From contig CAMLHU010000026.1 of NCBI GenBank assembly GCA_946479825.1, positions 1 to 13,783 on the forward strand: a stretch of DNA of 13,783 nucleotides, in the 5' to 3' direction. Positions within the stretch are counted from its first letter, which is position 1; the number at the start of each line of letters is the position of its first letter. Origin of the DNA: an uncultured Gemmatimonadota bacterium. Lineage in GTDB: Bacteria > Gemmatimonadota > Gemmatimonadetes > Gemmatimonadales > GWC2-71-9. The translations under genes were made by a program, and so were the position numbers. Under the pieces are notes generated by a model, which saw nothing but the letters and a program-made list of their open reading frames with translations, searched no databases and was not told the DNA's origin. Of this stretch, positions 1 through 8,229 are shown piece after piece.

Positions 1-418
1 GAGTGCCGTCCTCGTGAACGTCCTCGACGCCGAGCTCTACGAGGCCGAGCGCCGCGCCCTGGCCGGCGCCGGCGCCGTCGTGGTGCTCGGCACCGTGGAC
101 CAGGGCTTCGACGGCTGGGCCCGCGCCGTCCTGCCGGTCACCAACGTGGCCGAGGAGAGCGGCACCTTCGTGAACCGCGACGGCCGGGTGCAGCGCTACT
201 GGCAGGCCCGCTCGGCACCGGGGATGGCGCGGCCGGCCTGGTGGGTGGCGGCGGAGCTCCGGAGCGTGCTCACCGGGGCCGCGGCCCCGGCCTCGGCCGA
301 CGAGGCGTTCGCGGCGCTGGCCGCGACGGTCCCGGCCTTCGCCGGGATGAGCTATGCCGACCTGGGCCTCACCGGCCGCCGGGGCGCCGGCGCCGCGCCG
401 GCGGGGGCCGCCCGATGA
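1..418 (+). CDS. nuoG: NADH-quinone oxidoreductase subunit G, C-terminal end (partial)
   Basis: This is the 3' end of a gene that begins before the window. The frame is open from base 2 and gives 138 residues before TGA at 416-418. NuoG is the large peripheral-arm subunit of complex I, with N-terminal Fe-S clusters and a molybdopterin-oxidoreductase-like C-terminal half. Only that C-terminal half is visible. The segment VTNVAEESGTFVNRDGRVQR, at about visible residues 46-65, followed by SAPGMARPAWWVAAEL, is the family signature in which a buried redox-enzyme-like fold ends with GTFVN, then an R-Q pair, then a P-x-x-x-A-R-x-x-W. The last 20 residues are Gly/Ala/Arg-rich and probably disordered. 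The stop overlaps the nuoH start (ATGA). The GTG at 14 is an internal codon, not a start. Identification rests on this motif plus its place directly before nuoH. Confidence 0.88.
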   Translation, partial: SAVLVNVLDAELYEAERRALAGAGAVVVLGTVDQGFDGWARAVLPVTNVAEESGTFVNRDGRVQRYWQARSAPGMARPAWWVAAELRSVLTGAAAPASADEAFAALAATVPAFAGMSYADLGLTGRRGAGAAPAGAAR

Positions 419-1674
419 GCGGCTTCCTCGCGCTCTTCACCCCCGAGGTCAAGGGCTTCCTGCTCGTCACCGTGGTGAAGCTGCTCCTGGTCTTCACCGT
501 GGTGATGGTCGGCGTGGCGCTGCTCACGCTGCTCGAGCGGAAGGTCTCGGCCTGGATGCAGAACCGGATGGGGCCGAACCGGGTGGGGAAGGGCGGGCTC
601 CTCCAGCCCGCCGCCGACGGCCTCAAGAACATCCTCAAGGAAGAGACGCTCCCGGCCGGGGCCAACCCGGTGATCTTCACCCTGGCGCCGGCGCTCGCGT
701 TCATCCCCGCCCTCACCCTCTCGGCCGTGCTCCCGTTCGCGGCGCCGGTGCCGGCGTTCCATTTCCACGCCGGTGTCCTGGGCGACTTCGTGTACACCGG
801 CGGCTACCCGACCGCCGTCGCCAACCTGCCGGTCGGGTTCCTGTTCGTGCTCGCGATCAGCTCGCTCGGGGTGTACGGCATCGCGCTGGCGGGGTGGAGC
901 TCCAACAGCAAGTACGCGCTCCTGGGCGGGCTCCGGTCGAGCGCCCAGATGATCTCGTACGAGGTCGCGATGGGCCTGAGCCTCGTGCCGGTGCTGCTGC
1001 TCTCGGGCAACGTCGAGTTCGACGCCATCGTGCGCGACCAGCAGGCCGGGCTCTGGTACATCCTGCCGCTGTTCCTCTCGTTCTTCCTCTACCTCGTGTC
1101 CGGGTTCGCCGAGACCAACCGGCTCCCGTTCGACCTCCCTGAGGCCGAGTCCGAGCTCATCGCCGGCTACCACACCGAGTATTCGGCGATGAAGTTCTCG
1201 ATGTTCTTCATCGCCGAGTACGCCAACATGGTGACCATTTCGGCGATGGTCGTGACGCTGTTCCTGGGCGGCTGGGACATCCCGTTCACCCACTGGGACG
1301 AGCGGGCCGGATGGGCGCAGGTGCTCGCGACCGGCGCCGTGTTCTTCGTCAAGGTCTTCTGCTGGCTCTTCTTCTTCATGTGGATCCGGTGGACGCTCCC
1401 CCGGTTCCGCTATGACCAGCTGATGGCCCTGGGGTGGAAGGTGCTCCTCCCGGTCGCGCTCGCCTACGTGGTCCTGGTGGCCGGCGGGATGTACCTGGGG
1501 AGCGACGTGCTGCACTGGTCGGCCCGCGGGATCGTGTGGCTCCTGACCGGCATCAGCCTGGCGTCGGGGGCGGTGCTCTTCTTCTTCCTCGACCGCGGCG
1601 CGGTGATCAGCGGCACCCGCGCGCGGCCCGTGCAACCGGCGTCGGCCCCGGCCGGCGCCCCGGCGAGGTCCTGA
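415..1674 (+). CDS. nuoH: NADH-quinone oxidoreductase subunit H
   Basis: This 419-residue inner-membrane subunit forms much of the quinone-binding chamber where the peripheral arm meets the membrane arm of complex I. Visible landmarks are ERKVSAWMQNRMGPNRVG (41-58), the loop WSSNSKYALLGGLRSSAQ (161-178), ETNRLPFDLPEAESELIAGY (233-252, acidic loop lining the quinone path) and RWTLPRFRYDQLM (325-337). About eight family membrane helices are followed by one extra predicted helix at roughly 372-393 and a Pro/Ala tail, so it is longer than the E. coli protein (about 325 residues). The ATG at 415 is chosen because it overlaps the nuoG stop (ATGA) and the protein then starts like the family. An in-frame upstream ATG at 241 would add an Arg/Gly-rich stretch that is just the nuoG sequence read in another frame. 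The next gene starts on the last base of its stop codon. Confidence 0.97.
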   Translation: MSGFLALFTPEVKGFLLVTVVKLLLVFTVVMVGVALLTLLERKVSAWMQNRMGPNRVGKGGLLQPAADGLKNILKEETLPAGANPVIFTLAPALAFIPALTLSAVLPFAAPVPAFHFHAGVLGDFVYTGGYPTAVANLPVGFLFVLAISSLGVYGIALAGWSSNSKYALLGGLRSSAQMISYEVAMGLSLVPVLLLSGNVEFDAIVRDQQAGLWYILPLFLSFFLYLVSGFAETNRLPFDLPEAESELIAGYHTEYSAMKFSMFFIAEYANMVTISAMVVTLFLGGWDIPFTHWDERAGWAQVLATGAVFFVKVFCWLFFFMWIRWTLPRFRYDQLMALGWKVLLPVALAYVVLVAGGMYLGSDVLHWSARGIVWLLTGISLASGAVLFFFLDRGAVISGTRARPVQPASAPAGAPARS

Positions 1675-2180
1675 TGGCGATCGGCGTCAAGGTCCTGAAG
1701 CGCCCCGAGCGCGAGGTCAGCTACGTGCGGGCCACGCTCAAGGGGATGGCGCTCACCTTCAAGCACATGTTCCAGCCGAAGGTGACGATGGAGTACCCCG
1801 AGCGCCGGAGCACCGACGACTGGCGGATCAGCACCCGCTGGCGCGGCACGCACCGGATGCTCACCGACGAGCAGGGGCGCTCCAAGTGCGTCGCCTGCGG
1901 GCTCTGCCCGCAGGTCTGCCCGGCCAACTGCATCAAGCTCGTCCCCGGCGAGGACGAGAAGGGGAACCGCTACCCGCTGATCTACGAGATCGACGAGTTT
2001 CGGTGCGTCTTCTGCGGGTACTGCCAGGAGGTGTGCCCCGAGGAGGCCATCCACGTCGGGGTCCACTACGAGAACGCCGAGTATTCGCGGGACCGCTTCG
2101 TGTACGACCTGGAGCGGCTCTCGTCGCAGACCCACCTGGTCTCGACGCTCTGGGACCCGACCGACCCGAAGGGCGAGTGA
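1674..2180 (+). CDS. nuoI: NADH-quinone oxidoreductase subunit I (two 4Fe-4S ferredoxin-type)
   Basis: This 168-residue peripheral subunit carries clusters N6a and N6b, which pass electrons from NuoG towards the terminal cluster and quinone. Two complete ferredoxin motifs are visible: C72-x2-C75-x2-C78-x3-C82-P and C111-x2-C114-x2-C117-x3-C121-P. The first is followed by another Cys at 86. The N-terminal amphipathic part (GMALTFKHMFQPKVTMEYPE) docks this subunit on NuoH in known structures. The ATG at 1674 shares its A with the nuoH TGA stop and has a good Shine-Dalgarno-like GAGGT at 1665-1669, so this start is preferred over in-frame starts further upstream, which would read through nuoH. 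Length matches the family (about 160-180 residues). Confidence 0.98.
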   Translation: MAIGVKVLKRPEREVSYVRATLKGMALTFKHMFQPKVTMEYPERRSTDDWRISTRWRGTHRMLTDEQGRSKCVACGLCPQVCPANCIKLVPGEDEKGNRYPLIYEIDEFRCVFCGYCQEVCPEEAIHVGVHYENAEYSRDRFVYDLERLSSQTHLVSTLWDPTDPKGE

Positions 2181-2184
2181 GCCG

Positions 2185-2742
2185 ATGACCGAGGCGGTCT
2201 TCTACTTCTTCGCCGGCGTCGCCGTGCTCTCGGCGCTCCTCTGCGTGGTGCAGCGGAACGTCGTGCCGGCGCTGCTCTGGCTGGTGACGACGATGTTCGC
2301 GCTGGCCGCGATCTTCGTCCTCCTGGGCGCGCAGTTCCTCGGCGCCATCCAGGTGCTGGTCTACGCCGGCGCCGTGCTGGTGCTGTTCCTCTTCGTCGTC
2401 ATGCTGCTCAACCTGGGCCGCGCCCCGGCGGACCTCCGGGCCTGGCCGATGTGGCTGGTGGCCGTGCTCTTCGCCTCGCTCCTCGGCGCGAGCCTCCTCC
2501 GGCTGGGCGGCTACGCGCCGGGGCGGCTGGCCGAGGAGGTCCTGCGCGACCGCCTGTCGGCGAGCCCGGCGGTGGCCTTCCCGGGCGCGGCCGCGGCCGC
2601 CCAGGCGTCGGCCAGCCAGGGGGTCGTCGGGGCGGTCGCCGCGCCGCTCTTCCAGCAGTGGCTCGTGCCCTTCGAACTGACCTCGGTGCTGCTCCTCGCC
2701 GCGATCGTCGGCGCCGTGGTCCTGGCCAAGCGGAAGCTCTGA
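2185..2742 (+). CDS. nuoJ: NADH-quinone oxidoreductase subunit J
   Basis: This 185-residue membrane subunit has about five helices. The signature [20 protein letters not shown] (54-73) is the TM3 segment whose conserved Tyr/Gly region forms a pi-bulge and is thought to switch during coupling. The C-terminal helix begins [19 protein letters not shown] with a conserved Glu (E164). Between the fourth and fifth helices is an Ala-rich loop (about 110-155, including [13 protein letters not shown]) that is probably flexible. It starts 4 bases after the nuoI stop; the preceding gene end supplies a purine-rich GGGCGAG. Its stop overlaps the nuoK start by one base. Confidence 0.95.
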   Translation: MTEAVFYFFAGVAVLSALLCVVQRNVVPALLWLVTTMFALAAIFVLLGAQFLGAIQVLVYAGAVLVLFLFVVMLLNLGRAPADLRAWPMWLVAVLFASLLGASLLRLGGYAPGRLAEEVLRDRLSASPAVAFPGAAAAAQASASQGVVGAVAAPLFQQWLVPFELTSVLLLAAIVGAVVLAKRKL

Positions 2743-3050
2743 TGCCGACCCACTCGCTGCTCGGGCCCGCGCTCGCGCTCTCGGCGCTCCTGTTCTGCAT
2801 CGGGGTGGCCGGCGTGCTGATCCGCCGCAACGCCATCGTGCTCTTCCTCTGCATCGAACTGATGCTGAACGCGGTCAACCTGGCCTTCGTCGCCCTGAGC
2901 CAGCTGCACGGGCTCGACGGCCAGGTGATGGTCTTCTTCGTGATGACCGTCGCGGCGGCCGAGGCGGCCGTCGGCCTCGCGATCATCCTCGCCGTCTTCC
3001 GCCACGCGGAGTCGGTCGACCTCAAGCACATCAACCTGCTGCAGGGCTGA
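2742..3050 (+). CDS. nuoK: NADH-quinone oxidoreductase subunit K
   Basis: This 102-residue protein with three membrane helices is the small antiporter-like subunit (MrpC type) of complex I. The family glutamates in the middle of TM2 (E39, in [14 protein letters not shown]) and TM3 (E74, in [12 protein letters not shown]) are present and correspond to the two membrane glutamates needed for proton translocation in E. coli NuoK. Length is the family norm (100-102). The ATG at 2742 overlaps the nuoJ TGA by one base, with a GGAAG Shine-Dalgarno-like run at 2732-2736. Its own stop overlaps the nuoL start by one base. Confidence 0.97.
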   Translation: MPTHSLLGPALALSALLFCIGVAGVLIRRNAIVLFLCIELMLNAVNLAFVALSQLHGLDGQVMVFFVMTVAAAEAAVGLAIILAVFRHAESVDLKHINLLQG

Positions 3051-5068
3051 TGCTCCCAATCCTTCTGGCGGCCGGCGGGGCGGGGGGCGCGGACACCGCC
3101 GCCCTCCACTGGGCGCCCTACGTCATCCTGCTCCCGGTCCTCGGGTTCCTGGTGAACGGCGCCCTCGCGCTCTTCGCCCCGCGGGCCAAGCGCGCGGTGT
3201 CGCTGGTGGGCCCGGGCGTGCTGCTCGCGGCCTTCGGGCTCTCCCTCGCCATCTGGGCCGCGGTGCGCGACGCCGGCCTGGTGGAGCCGGTCGTCACCCC
3301 GCTCTGGACCTGGCTCCCCGTGGGCTCCTTCCAGGTCGCCTTCGCCACCCAGGTGGACCAGCTCTCCACGGTGATGCTGCTCGTCGTCACCGGCGTCGGG
3401 AGCCTGATCCACATCTACAGCGTCGGCTACATGCGCGAGGACGAGGGCTACGCGCGCTACTTCGCGTACCTCAACCTCTTCGTCGCGTTCATGCTGGTGC
3501 TGGTCCTCGGCGCCAGCATGCCGGTGATGTTCGTGGGCTGGGAGGGCGTCGGGCTCTGCTCCTACCTGCTCATCGGGTTCTGGTTCTCGGACAAGGCCAA
3601 CGCCGACGCCGGGAAGAAGGCCTTCCTGGTCAACCGCATCGGCGACGTCGGGTTCCTGATCGCGATGTTCCTGACCTGGAACGCGCTCGGCACCCTCGAC
3701 TTCAGCGCCATCGCAGGGCTCGCCCCGGCCCGGTTCACCATCGACGGCCCGGTCGTGGTCGCCATCACGCTGAGCCTGATCCTCGGGTGCACCGGCAAGT
3801 CGGCCCAGATCCCGCTCTACACCTGGCTGCCCGACGCGATGGCCGGCCCGACGCCGGTCTCCGCCCTGATCCACGCGGCCACGATGGTCACCGCGGGCGT
3901 GTACCTCGTCGCGCGCACCAACGTGCTCTTCGCGCTGGCGCCGTTCTCGAGCACCGTCCTCGCCGGCATCGGCGCCGTCACGGCGCTCTTCGCCGCCACG
4001 ATCGGGCTCCGGCAGTACGACATCAAGAAGGTCCTCGCGTATTCGACCGTCTCCCAGCTCGGCTACATGTTCCTCGCCGTCGGGACCGGCGCGTACGTCG
4101 CGGGGGTCTTCCACCTGGTGACCCACGCCTTCTTCAAGGCGCTGCTCTTCCTCGGGGCGGGGAGCGTGATCCACGCGATGCATCACGCCTACCACGCCAC
4201 TCACAGCCACGAGGACGCCCAGGACATGCGCAACATGGGCGGGCTCGCCCGGCACATGCCCTGGACCGCCGCGCTGATGGGGATCGCCACCCTGGCCATC
4301 GCCGGCGTGCCCGGGCTCTCCGGCTTCTTCTCGAAGGACGAGATCCTCTCCGCGGCCTTCGCGCGCGGGGCGGAGCAGCCGGTGTACTACGCCTTCTGGG
4401 CCTTCGGCCTCCTCGCCGCGCTCTGCACCGCGGTCTACATGGCCCGGCTCATGGCGATGACGTTCTTCGGCGAGAACCGCACCGGCGCCCGCGAGCGGGA
4501 ACACCTGCACGAGGCGCCGTGGATCATGACCGGCCCGCTCGCGGTGCTGGGCGTGCTCGCGCTGGTGGGCGGCGCCCTCAACCTGCCCGAGCTCGTCGGC
4601 GGCCATCAGGTGCTGGCCCACTGGCTCGCCCCGGTGGTGGCGCCGGGGGCGCACTACCGCGCGCTCGAGCCGGTCGAGGGCGGGACCGAGTACGCCCTGC
4701 TCGCGGCGGCGATCGTCATCGCCCTGGCGGGCCTGGCGCTCGGGTGGTGGATGGTGCGGAGCGCCCCGCCGGTCCCCGCCCGAGAGGCGGCGCCCGAGAC
4801 CGGCATCGCCCGGCTGCTCTACCGGAAGTACTACGTGGACGAGCTCTACGACGCGCTCGTCGTCGGCCCGCTGGTCTGGTTCGCGGAACAGGTGCTCTGG
4901 AAGGACGTGGACCAGGGGGCCATCGACGGCGCCATGGTCAACGGATCGTGGAAGGTCTCCCGCGCGCTGGGATGGCTCGGCAGCCAGCTCCAGACCGGGC
5001 AGGTCGGGATCTACCTCGTCCTGTTCCTGGCCGGCGCCCTGTACCTCCTGCACGCCGTCGCCCGGTAA
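3050..5068 (+). CDS. nuoL: NADH-quinone oxidoreductase subunit L
   Basis: This 672-residue distal proton-pumping subunit (Mrp antiporter-like) ends in the long lateral helix along the membrane arm. Key residues are visible: E165 in VGWEGVGLCSYLLIGFW, K250 in GKSAQIPLYTWLPDAMAGPT, H275 in SALIHAATMV, K363 in HAFFKALLFLGAGS, and K429 in GFFSKDEIL. The C-terminal part has YYVDELYDALVV (594-605), the family marker before the last helix. The loop after K363 carries six His in 13 residues (375-387). The start ATG at 3050 shares a base with the nuoK stop; the ribosome-binding sequence (AGGG at 3043-3046) is weak and close, consistent with translational coupling. Length is slightly above E. coli (613), as in many non-enteric homologues. 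Confidence 0.98.
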   Translation: MLPILLAAGGAGGADTAALHWAPYVILLPVLGFLVNGALALFAPRAKRAVSLVGPGVLLAAFGLSLAIWAAVRDAGLVEPVVTPLWTWLPVGSFQVAFATQVDQLSTVMLLVVTGVGSLIHIYSVGYMREDEGYARYFAYLNLFVAFMLVLVLGASMPVMFVGWEGVGLCSYLLIGFWFSDKANADAGKKAFLVNRIGDVGFLIAMFLTWNALGTLDFSAIAGLAPARFTIDGPVVVAITLSLILGCTGKSAQIPLYTWLPDAMAGPTPVSALIHAATMVTAGVYLVARTNVLFALAPFSSTVLAGIGAVTALFAATIGLRQYDIKKVLAYSTVSQLGYMFLAVGTGAYVAGVFHLVTHAFFKALLFLGAGSVIHAMHHAYHATHSHEDAQDMRNMGGLARHMPWTAALMGIATLAIAGVPGLSGFFSKDEILSAAFARGAEQPVYYAFWAFGLLAALCTAVYMARLMAMTFFGENRTGAREREHLHEAPWIMTGPLAVLGVLALVGGALNLPELVGGHQVLAHWLAPVVAPGAHYRALEPVEGGTEYALLAAAIVIALAGLALGWWMVRSAPPVPAREAAPETGIARLLYRKYYVDELYDALVVGPLVWFAEQVLWKDVDQGAIDGAMVNGSWKVSRALGWLGSQLQTGQVGIYLVLFLAGALYLLHAVAR

Positions 5069-5074
5069 CGCGCC

Positions 5075-6637
5075 ATGACCGACTTCCTCGCTTCGATCGG
5101 CTACGACACCTGGATCCTCCACGCGCTGGTGGTGCTCCCGCTGGTCGGGATCCTGCCGGTGCTGCTGGTCCCGCGGCGGGCCCGCGAGATCGCGCTCGGC
5201 GTCACGGTCGCCGAGCTGATCCTCTCGCTCGGCCTCTGGTGGGCCTTCGACCCGCAGGCCGCCGGGATGCAGTTCGCCTCGGTGGCCGAGTGGATCCCGC
5301 GCTACGGCATCCAGTACCGGGTGGGGGTGGACGGGATCTCGCTGTTCATGGTCCTGCTCACCACGCTGCTCACCCCCCTCGGCGTCCTCTCGAGCTGGCA
5401 CTACATCTCGGAACGCAAGCCGGCGTACTACGCGCTGCTGCTGGCGCTCCTCACTGGGATGCTCGGGGTCTTCATCAGCCTCGACCTGTTCGTGTTCTAC
5501 GTGTTCTGGGAGCTGATGCTCATCCCGATGTACTTCCTCATCGGGATCTGGGGCGGCCAGAACCGTCTCTACGCGGCGCTCAAGTTCTTCATCTACACCT
5601 TCGTCGGCTCGCTGCTGATGCTGGTGGCCATCCTCGCCCTGGTGTTCCACACCGCGGCGGAGACCGGCGTGTTCACCTTCAACTATGAGCAGCTGCTGGC
5701 CCACGCCGCGACCCTCGGCGCGGCCAAGCCGTGGCTCTTCGCGGCCTTCGCCCTCGCCTTCGCGATCAAGGTGCCGGTGTTCCCGTTCCACACCTGGCTC
5801 CCGGATGCCCACGTCGAGGCCCCGACCGCCGGGAGCGTCATCCTGGCCGGCGTGCTCCTCAAGATGGGGACCTACGGCTTCCTGCGGTTCGCCGTCCCGT
5901 TCTTCCCGGACGTGGCCCTGGGACCCGCCGTGACCGGGATCGTCGTGACGCTCGCCGTGATCGGCGTGCTGTACGGCGCCCTCGTGGCCATGGTCCAGCC
6001 CGACTTCAAGAAGCTCGTGGCCTATTCGTCCGTGAGCCACCTGGGCTTCGTGATGCTCGGCATCTGGGCCTGCACGCTCCAGAGCGTCCAGGGCGCGCTC
6101 GTCATCATGATCTCCCACGGGCTCTCGACCGGGGCGCTGTTCTTCCTGATCGGGATCCTCTACGAGCGCCGCCATACCCGGCGCATCGACGCCTTCGGCG
6201 GGCTGGCGCGGGTGATGCCGTTCTTCAGCGCGGTCCTCACCCTGGTCACGCTCTCCTCGATCGGGCTGCCGGGGACCAACGGCTTCGTGGGCGAGTTCCT
6301 GGTCCTGCTCGGCAGCTTCGGCCGCCACCCCGTGGCGACCGCGTTCGCCGCGACCGGCGTCATCTTCGCCGCGGCGTACCTGCTCTGGGCCATCCAGCGG
6401 ATCATCTACAACCCGCTCGACAAGCCCGAGAACCAGGGCCTCAAGGACCTCTCGCTGCGCGAGTTCGTCGTGCTCGCGCCGCTGCTCCTCGGCATCGTCT
6501 GGATCGGGCTCTCCCCGGCGCCGATCCTCCGCCGGTTGGCGCCGGCCGCGCGCAATACCCTCGAGCTGGTCCCGCCGGCGGCGCCGGCGGCCGCGGCCGC
6601 GGTGCTGCCGGCGCCGCCCGCCGGCACTCCGGAGTAG
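5075..6637 (+). CDS. nuoM: NADH-quinone oxidoreductase subunit M
   Basis: This 520-residue antiporter-like proton-pumping subunit sits between NuoL and NuoN in the membrane arm. Conserved functional residues are seen: E146 in FWELMLIPMYFLIGIWG, K232 in FAIKVPVFPFHTWLPDAHVE, K263 in GVLLKMGTYGF, and E407 in TNGFVGEFLVL, matching the E. coli Glu144/Lys234/Lys265/Glu407 set. About fourteen helices fit the sequence. The last 30 or so residues form an Ala/Pro tail (about 500-520) that is not part of the fold. It starts 6 bases after the nuoL stop with no clear Shine-Dalgarno sequence, so its translation probably depends on ribosomes finishing nuoL. Confidence 0.98.
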   Translation: MTDFLASIGYDTWILHALVVLPLVGILPVLLVPRRAREIALGVTVAELILSLGLWWAFDPQAAGMQFASVAEWIPRYGIQYRVGVDGISLFMVLLTTLLTPLGVLSSWHYISERKPAYYALLLALLTGMLGVFISLDLFVFYVFWELMLIPMYFLIGIWGGQNRLYAALKFFIYTFVGSLLMLVAILALVFHTAAETGVFTFNYEQLLAHAATLGAAKPWLFAAFALAFAIKVPVFPFHTWLPDAHVEAPTAGSVILAGVLLKMGTYGFLRFAVPFFPDVALGPAVTGIVVTLAVIGVLYGALVAMVQPDFKKLVAYSSVSHLGFVMLGIWACTLQSVQGALVIMISHGLSTGALFFLIGILYERRHTRRIDAFGGLARVMPFFSAVLTLVTLSSIGLPGTNGFVGEFLVLLGSFGRHPVATAFAATGVIFAAAYLLWAIQRIIYNPLDKPENQGLKDLSLREFVVLAPLLLGIVWIGLSPAPILRRLAPAARNTLELVPPAAPAAAAAVLPAPPAGTPE

Positions 6638-6640
6638 CCG

Positions 6641-8146
6641 ATGGAACTCGACCTCAGCACGCCCCTCGGCGTCACCACCGCGCTCCTCCCCGAACTCCTG
6701 CTGGCCGGGTGGGCGCTCCTCGTGCTCCTGCTCGTGAGCTGGCGCCACCGGACCGCCGAGGACAGCCGGGCCGCGGGCTGGTTCTCGCTCCCCGGGCTCG
6801 TGATCGCCGCGTTGGCGCTCCGTTGGCTCTGGGTCGGCGGGGCCACCCCTGCGGGCCCGGCCCTGATGGTGGCGCTCGATCCGCTGCGCTACGTCGGCGA
6901 CTTCCTGATCCTCGGCTGCGCCGCCGCGACCATCCTCCTCTCGCTGCGCTACCTGGAACGCGAAGGGATGCTTGCCCCTGAGTACTACCCGCTCCTGCTC
7001 TTCGCCGTGGCGGGGATGCTCACCATGGTCGCCGCGACCGACCTGATCGTGTTCTTCCTCGGCCTCGAGACCATGTCGGTCTCGGTGTACGTGCTCGCCG
7101 CCTACGACCGCCGGAGCCCGTTCTCGGCGGAGGCGGGACTCAAGTACTTCCTGATCGGCGCGTTCGCCTCCGGCTTCCTGCTCTACGGCATCGCGCTCAT
7201 CTACGGCGCCACGGGCACCACCAACCTCACGTTCATCGGCGCCCAGGTGGCGTCGGGTCCCCTGACCGTCATGACCGGGCTCGGGCTCGCCCTGCTGCTC
7301 ATCGGCTTCGCGTTCAAGGTGGCCGCGGTCCCGTTCCACATGTGGGCGCCCGACGTCTACGACGGCGCCCCGACCCCCGTGACCACCTTCATGGCCACCG
7401 CGGTCAAGGCCGCCGCCTTCCTGGCGCTCGGCCGGGTGCTGCTCACCGCCTTCCCGTCGGCCGTCGAGGCCTGGCGGCCGGCCATCGCCACCCTCGCCAT
7501 CCTGACGATGGTCGTGGGCAACCTGGTGGCGCTCGCCCAGCGCTCGCTCAAGCGGATGCTCGCCTACAGCGCGGTGGCCCACGCGGGCTACCTGCTCGTG
7601 GCGGTGCAGGCGGGCTCGCCGGCGGGGATGGGGGCGGTCTGGCTCTACCTCACCGCCTACGGCATCACGACGATCGCGAGCTTCGGATTCCTGGCCGCGC
7701 TGGGCCGCGAGGGCGAGCGCGAGGTCACCTACGACCGGATCGCGGGTCTCGCCGCCGAGCGGCCCTGGATGGCGTTCGGGCTGGCGGTCAGCATGCTGTC
7801 GCTGCTCGGCTTCCCGGGGACCTTCGGGTTCATCGGCAAGTGGGCCATCCTGATGGCCTCGGTCGGGGCAGGGGAGAAGGCGCTCCCGGTCGTGCTGGTG
7901 CTCACGAGCGTGGTGTCGGCGGGCTACTATCTTCGCGTCGTGATGGCGATGTACATGAAGCCCTCCCCTCGTGCCGGCGCGTACGCCGACGCGACGCAGG
8001 GGGCTGCCGCCGGCGCCGTGCTCGCCGTCGCGGTCGTCGCGGTGCTCGTCCTGGGGCTGGTGCCGTCCTGGGGCCTCCGGGCCAGCGAGTATGCCGGCGG
8101 ATCGGTCCCCGCGCCGGCGTCGACGCAGGTCTCGCTCCAGCGCTGA
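6641..8146 (+). CDS. nuoN: NADH-quinone oxidoreductase subunit N
   Basis: This 501-residue third antiporter-like pump subunit of complex I is adjacent to NuoK in the assembled enzyme. Visible key residues are E143 in LGLETMSVSVYVLAAYDR, K226 in FAFKVAAVPFHMWAPDVYDG, K256 in ATAVKAAAF, and K400 in GFIGKWAIL, corresponding to E. coli Glu133/Lys217/Lys247/Lys395. The ATG at 6641 lies 3 bases after the nuoM stop and is preceded by GGAG at 6631-6634, a good ribosome-binding site. This is the last nuo gene; a large hairpin follows it. Confidence 0.98.
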   Translation: MELDLSTPLGVTTALLPELLLAGWALLVLLLVSWRHRTAEDSRAAGWFSLPGLVIAALALRWLWVGGATPAGPALMVALDPLRYVGDFLILGCAAATILLSLRYLEREGMLAPEYYPLLLFAVAGMLTMVAATDLIVFFLGLETMSVSVYVLAAYDRRSPFSAEAGLKYFLIGAFASGFLLYGIALIYGATGTTNLTFIGAQVASGPLTVMTGLGLALLLIGFAFKVAAVPFHMWAPDVYDGAPTPVTTFMATAVKAAAFLALGRVLLTAFPSAVEAWRPAIATLAILTMVVGNLVALAQRSLKRMLAYSAVAHAGYLLVAVQAGSPAGMGAVWLYLTAYGITTIASFGFLAALGREGEREVTYDRIAGLAAERPWMAFGLAVSMLSLLGFPGTFGFIGKWAILMASVGAGEKALPVVLVLTSVVSAGYYLRVVMAMYMKPSPRAGAYADATQGAAAGAVLAVAVVAVLVLGLVPSWGLRASEYAGGSVPAPASTQVSLQR

Positions 8147-8164
8147 GCCTCCGGCCGGCCGATC

Positions 8165-8204
8165 ACGGGGAGGTCGGGGCCGCCCGCGCGCCCGGCCTCC
8201 CCGT
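8165..8204 (+). terminator. GC-rich hairpin after nuoN, candidate operon terminator
   Basis: The arms ACGGGGAGG (8165-8173) and CCTCCCCGT (8196-8204) are perfect inverted repeats. The stem extends inward through one G-U and four G-C pairs to about 14 bp around a 12-nt G/C loop. It sits 18 bases past the nuoN stop in the only sizeable gap (83 bp) before the next gene. No T-tract follows (CACCATTCC), so it is not a classic intrinsic terminator. It could be a U-less terminator, an mRNA 3'-end stabiliser or an attenuating structure ahead of the mutase gene. Confidence 0.5.
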
Positions 8205-8229
8205 CACCATTCCACCCCCGGCGCTCCTT

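Noticed and set aside
3787..5688. A 633-codon plus-strand frame overlapping nuoL and nuoM
   Set aside because: It reads out of frame through two recognisable subunits and gives an Arg/Pro/Gly-rich product; no frameshift is needed because nuoL and nuoM are whole.
2408..7582. A 1724-codon open frame on the minus strand
   Set aside because: It lies antisense to intact nuoJ-nuoN. Its translation is a low-complexity mix of Glu, Arg, Asp, His and Gly, as expected when GC-rich third positions on the other strand suppress stops. No domain is recognisable.
7925..7930. TACTAT as an internal promoter -10 box within nuoN
   Set aside because: It falls in coding sequence, has no convincing -35 box at the right distance, and lies about 300 bases before the next gene.
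7342..8229. An upstream extension of the mutase reading frame into nuoN
   Set aside because: The extra 296 residues are Arg/Gly-rich nuoN shadow; the family N-terminus begins just after ATG 8230.
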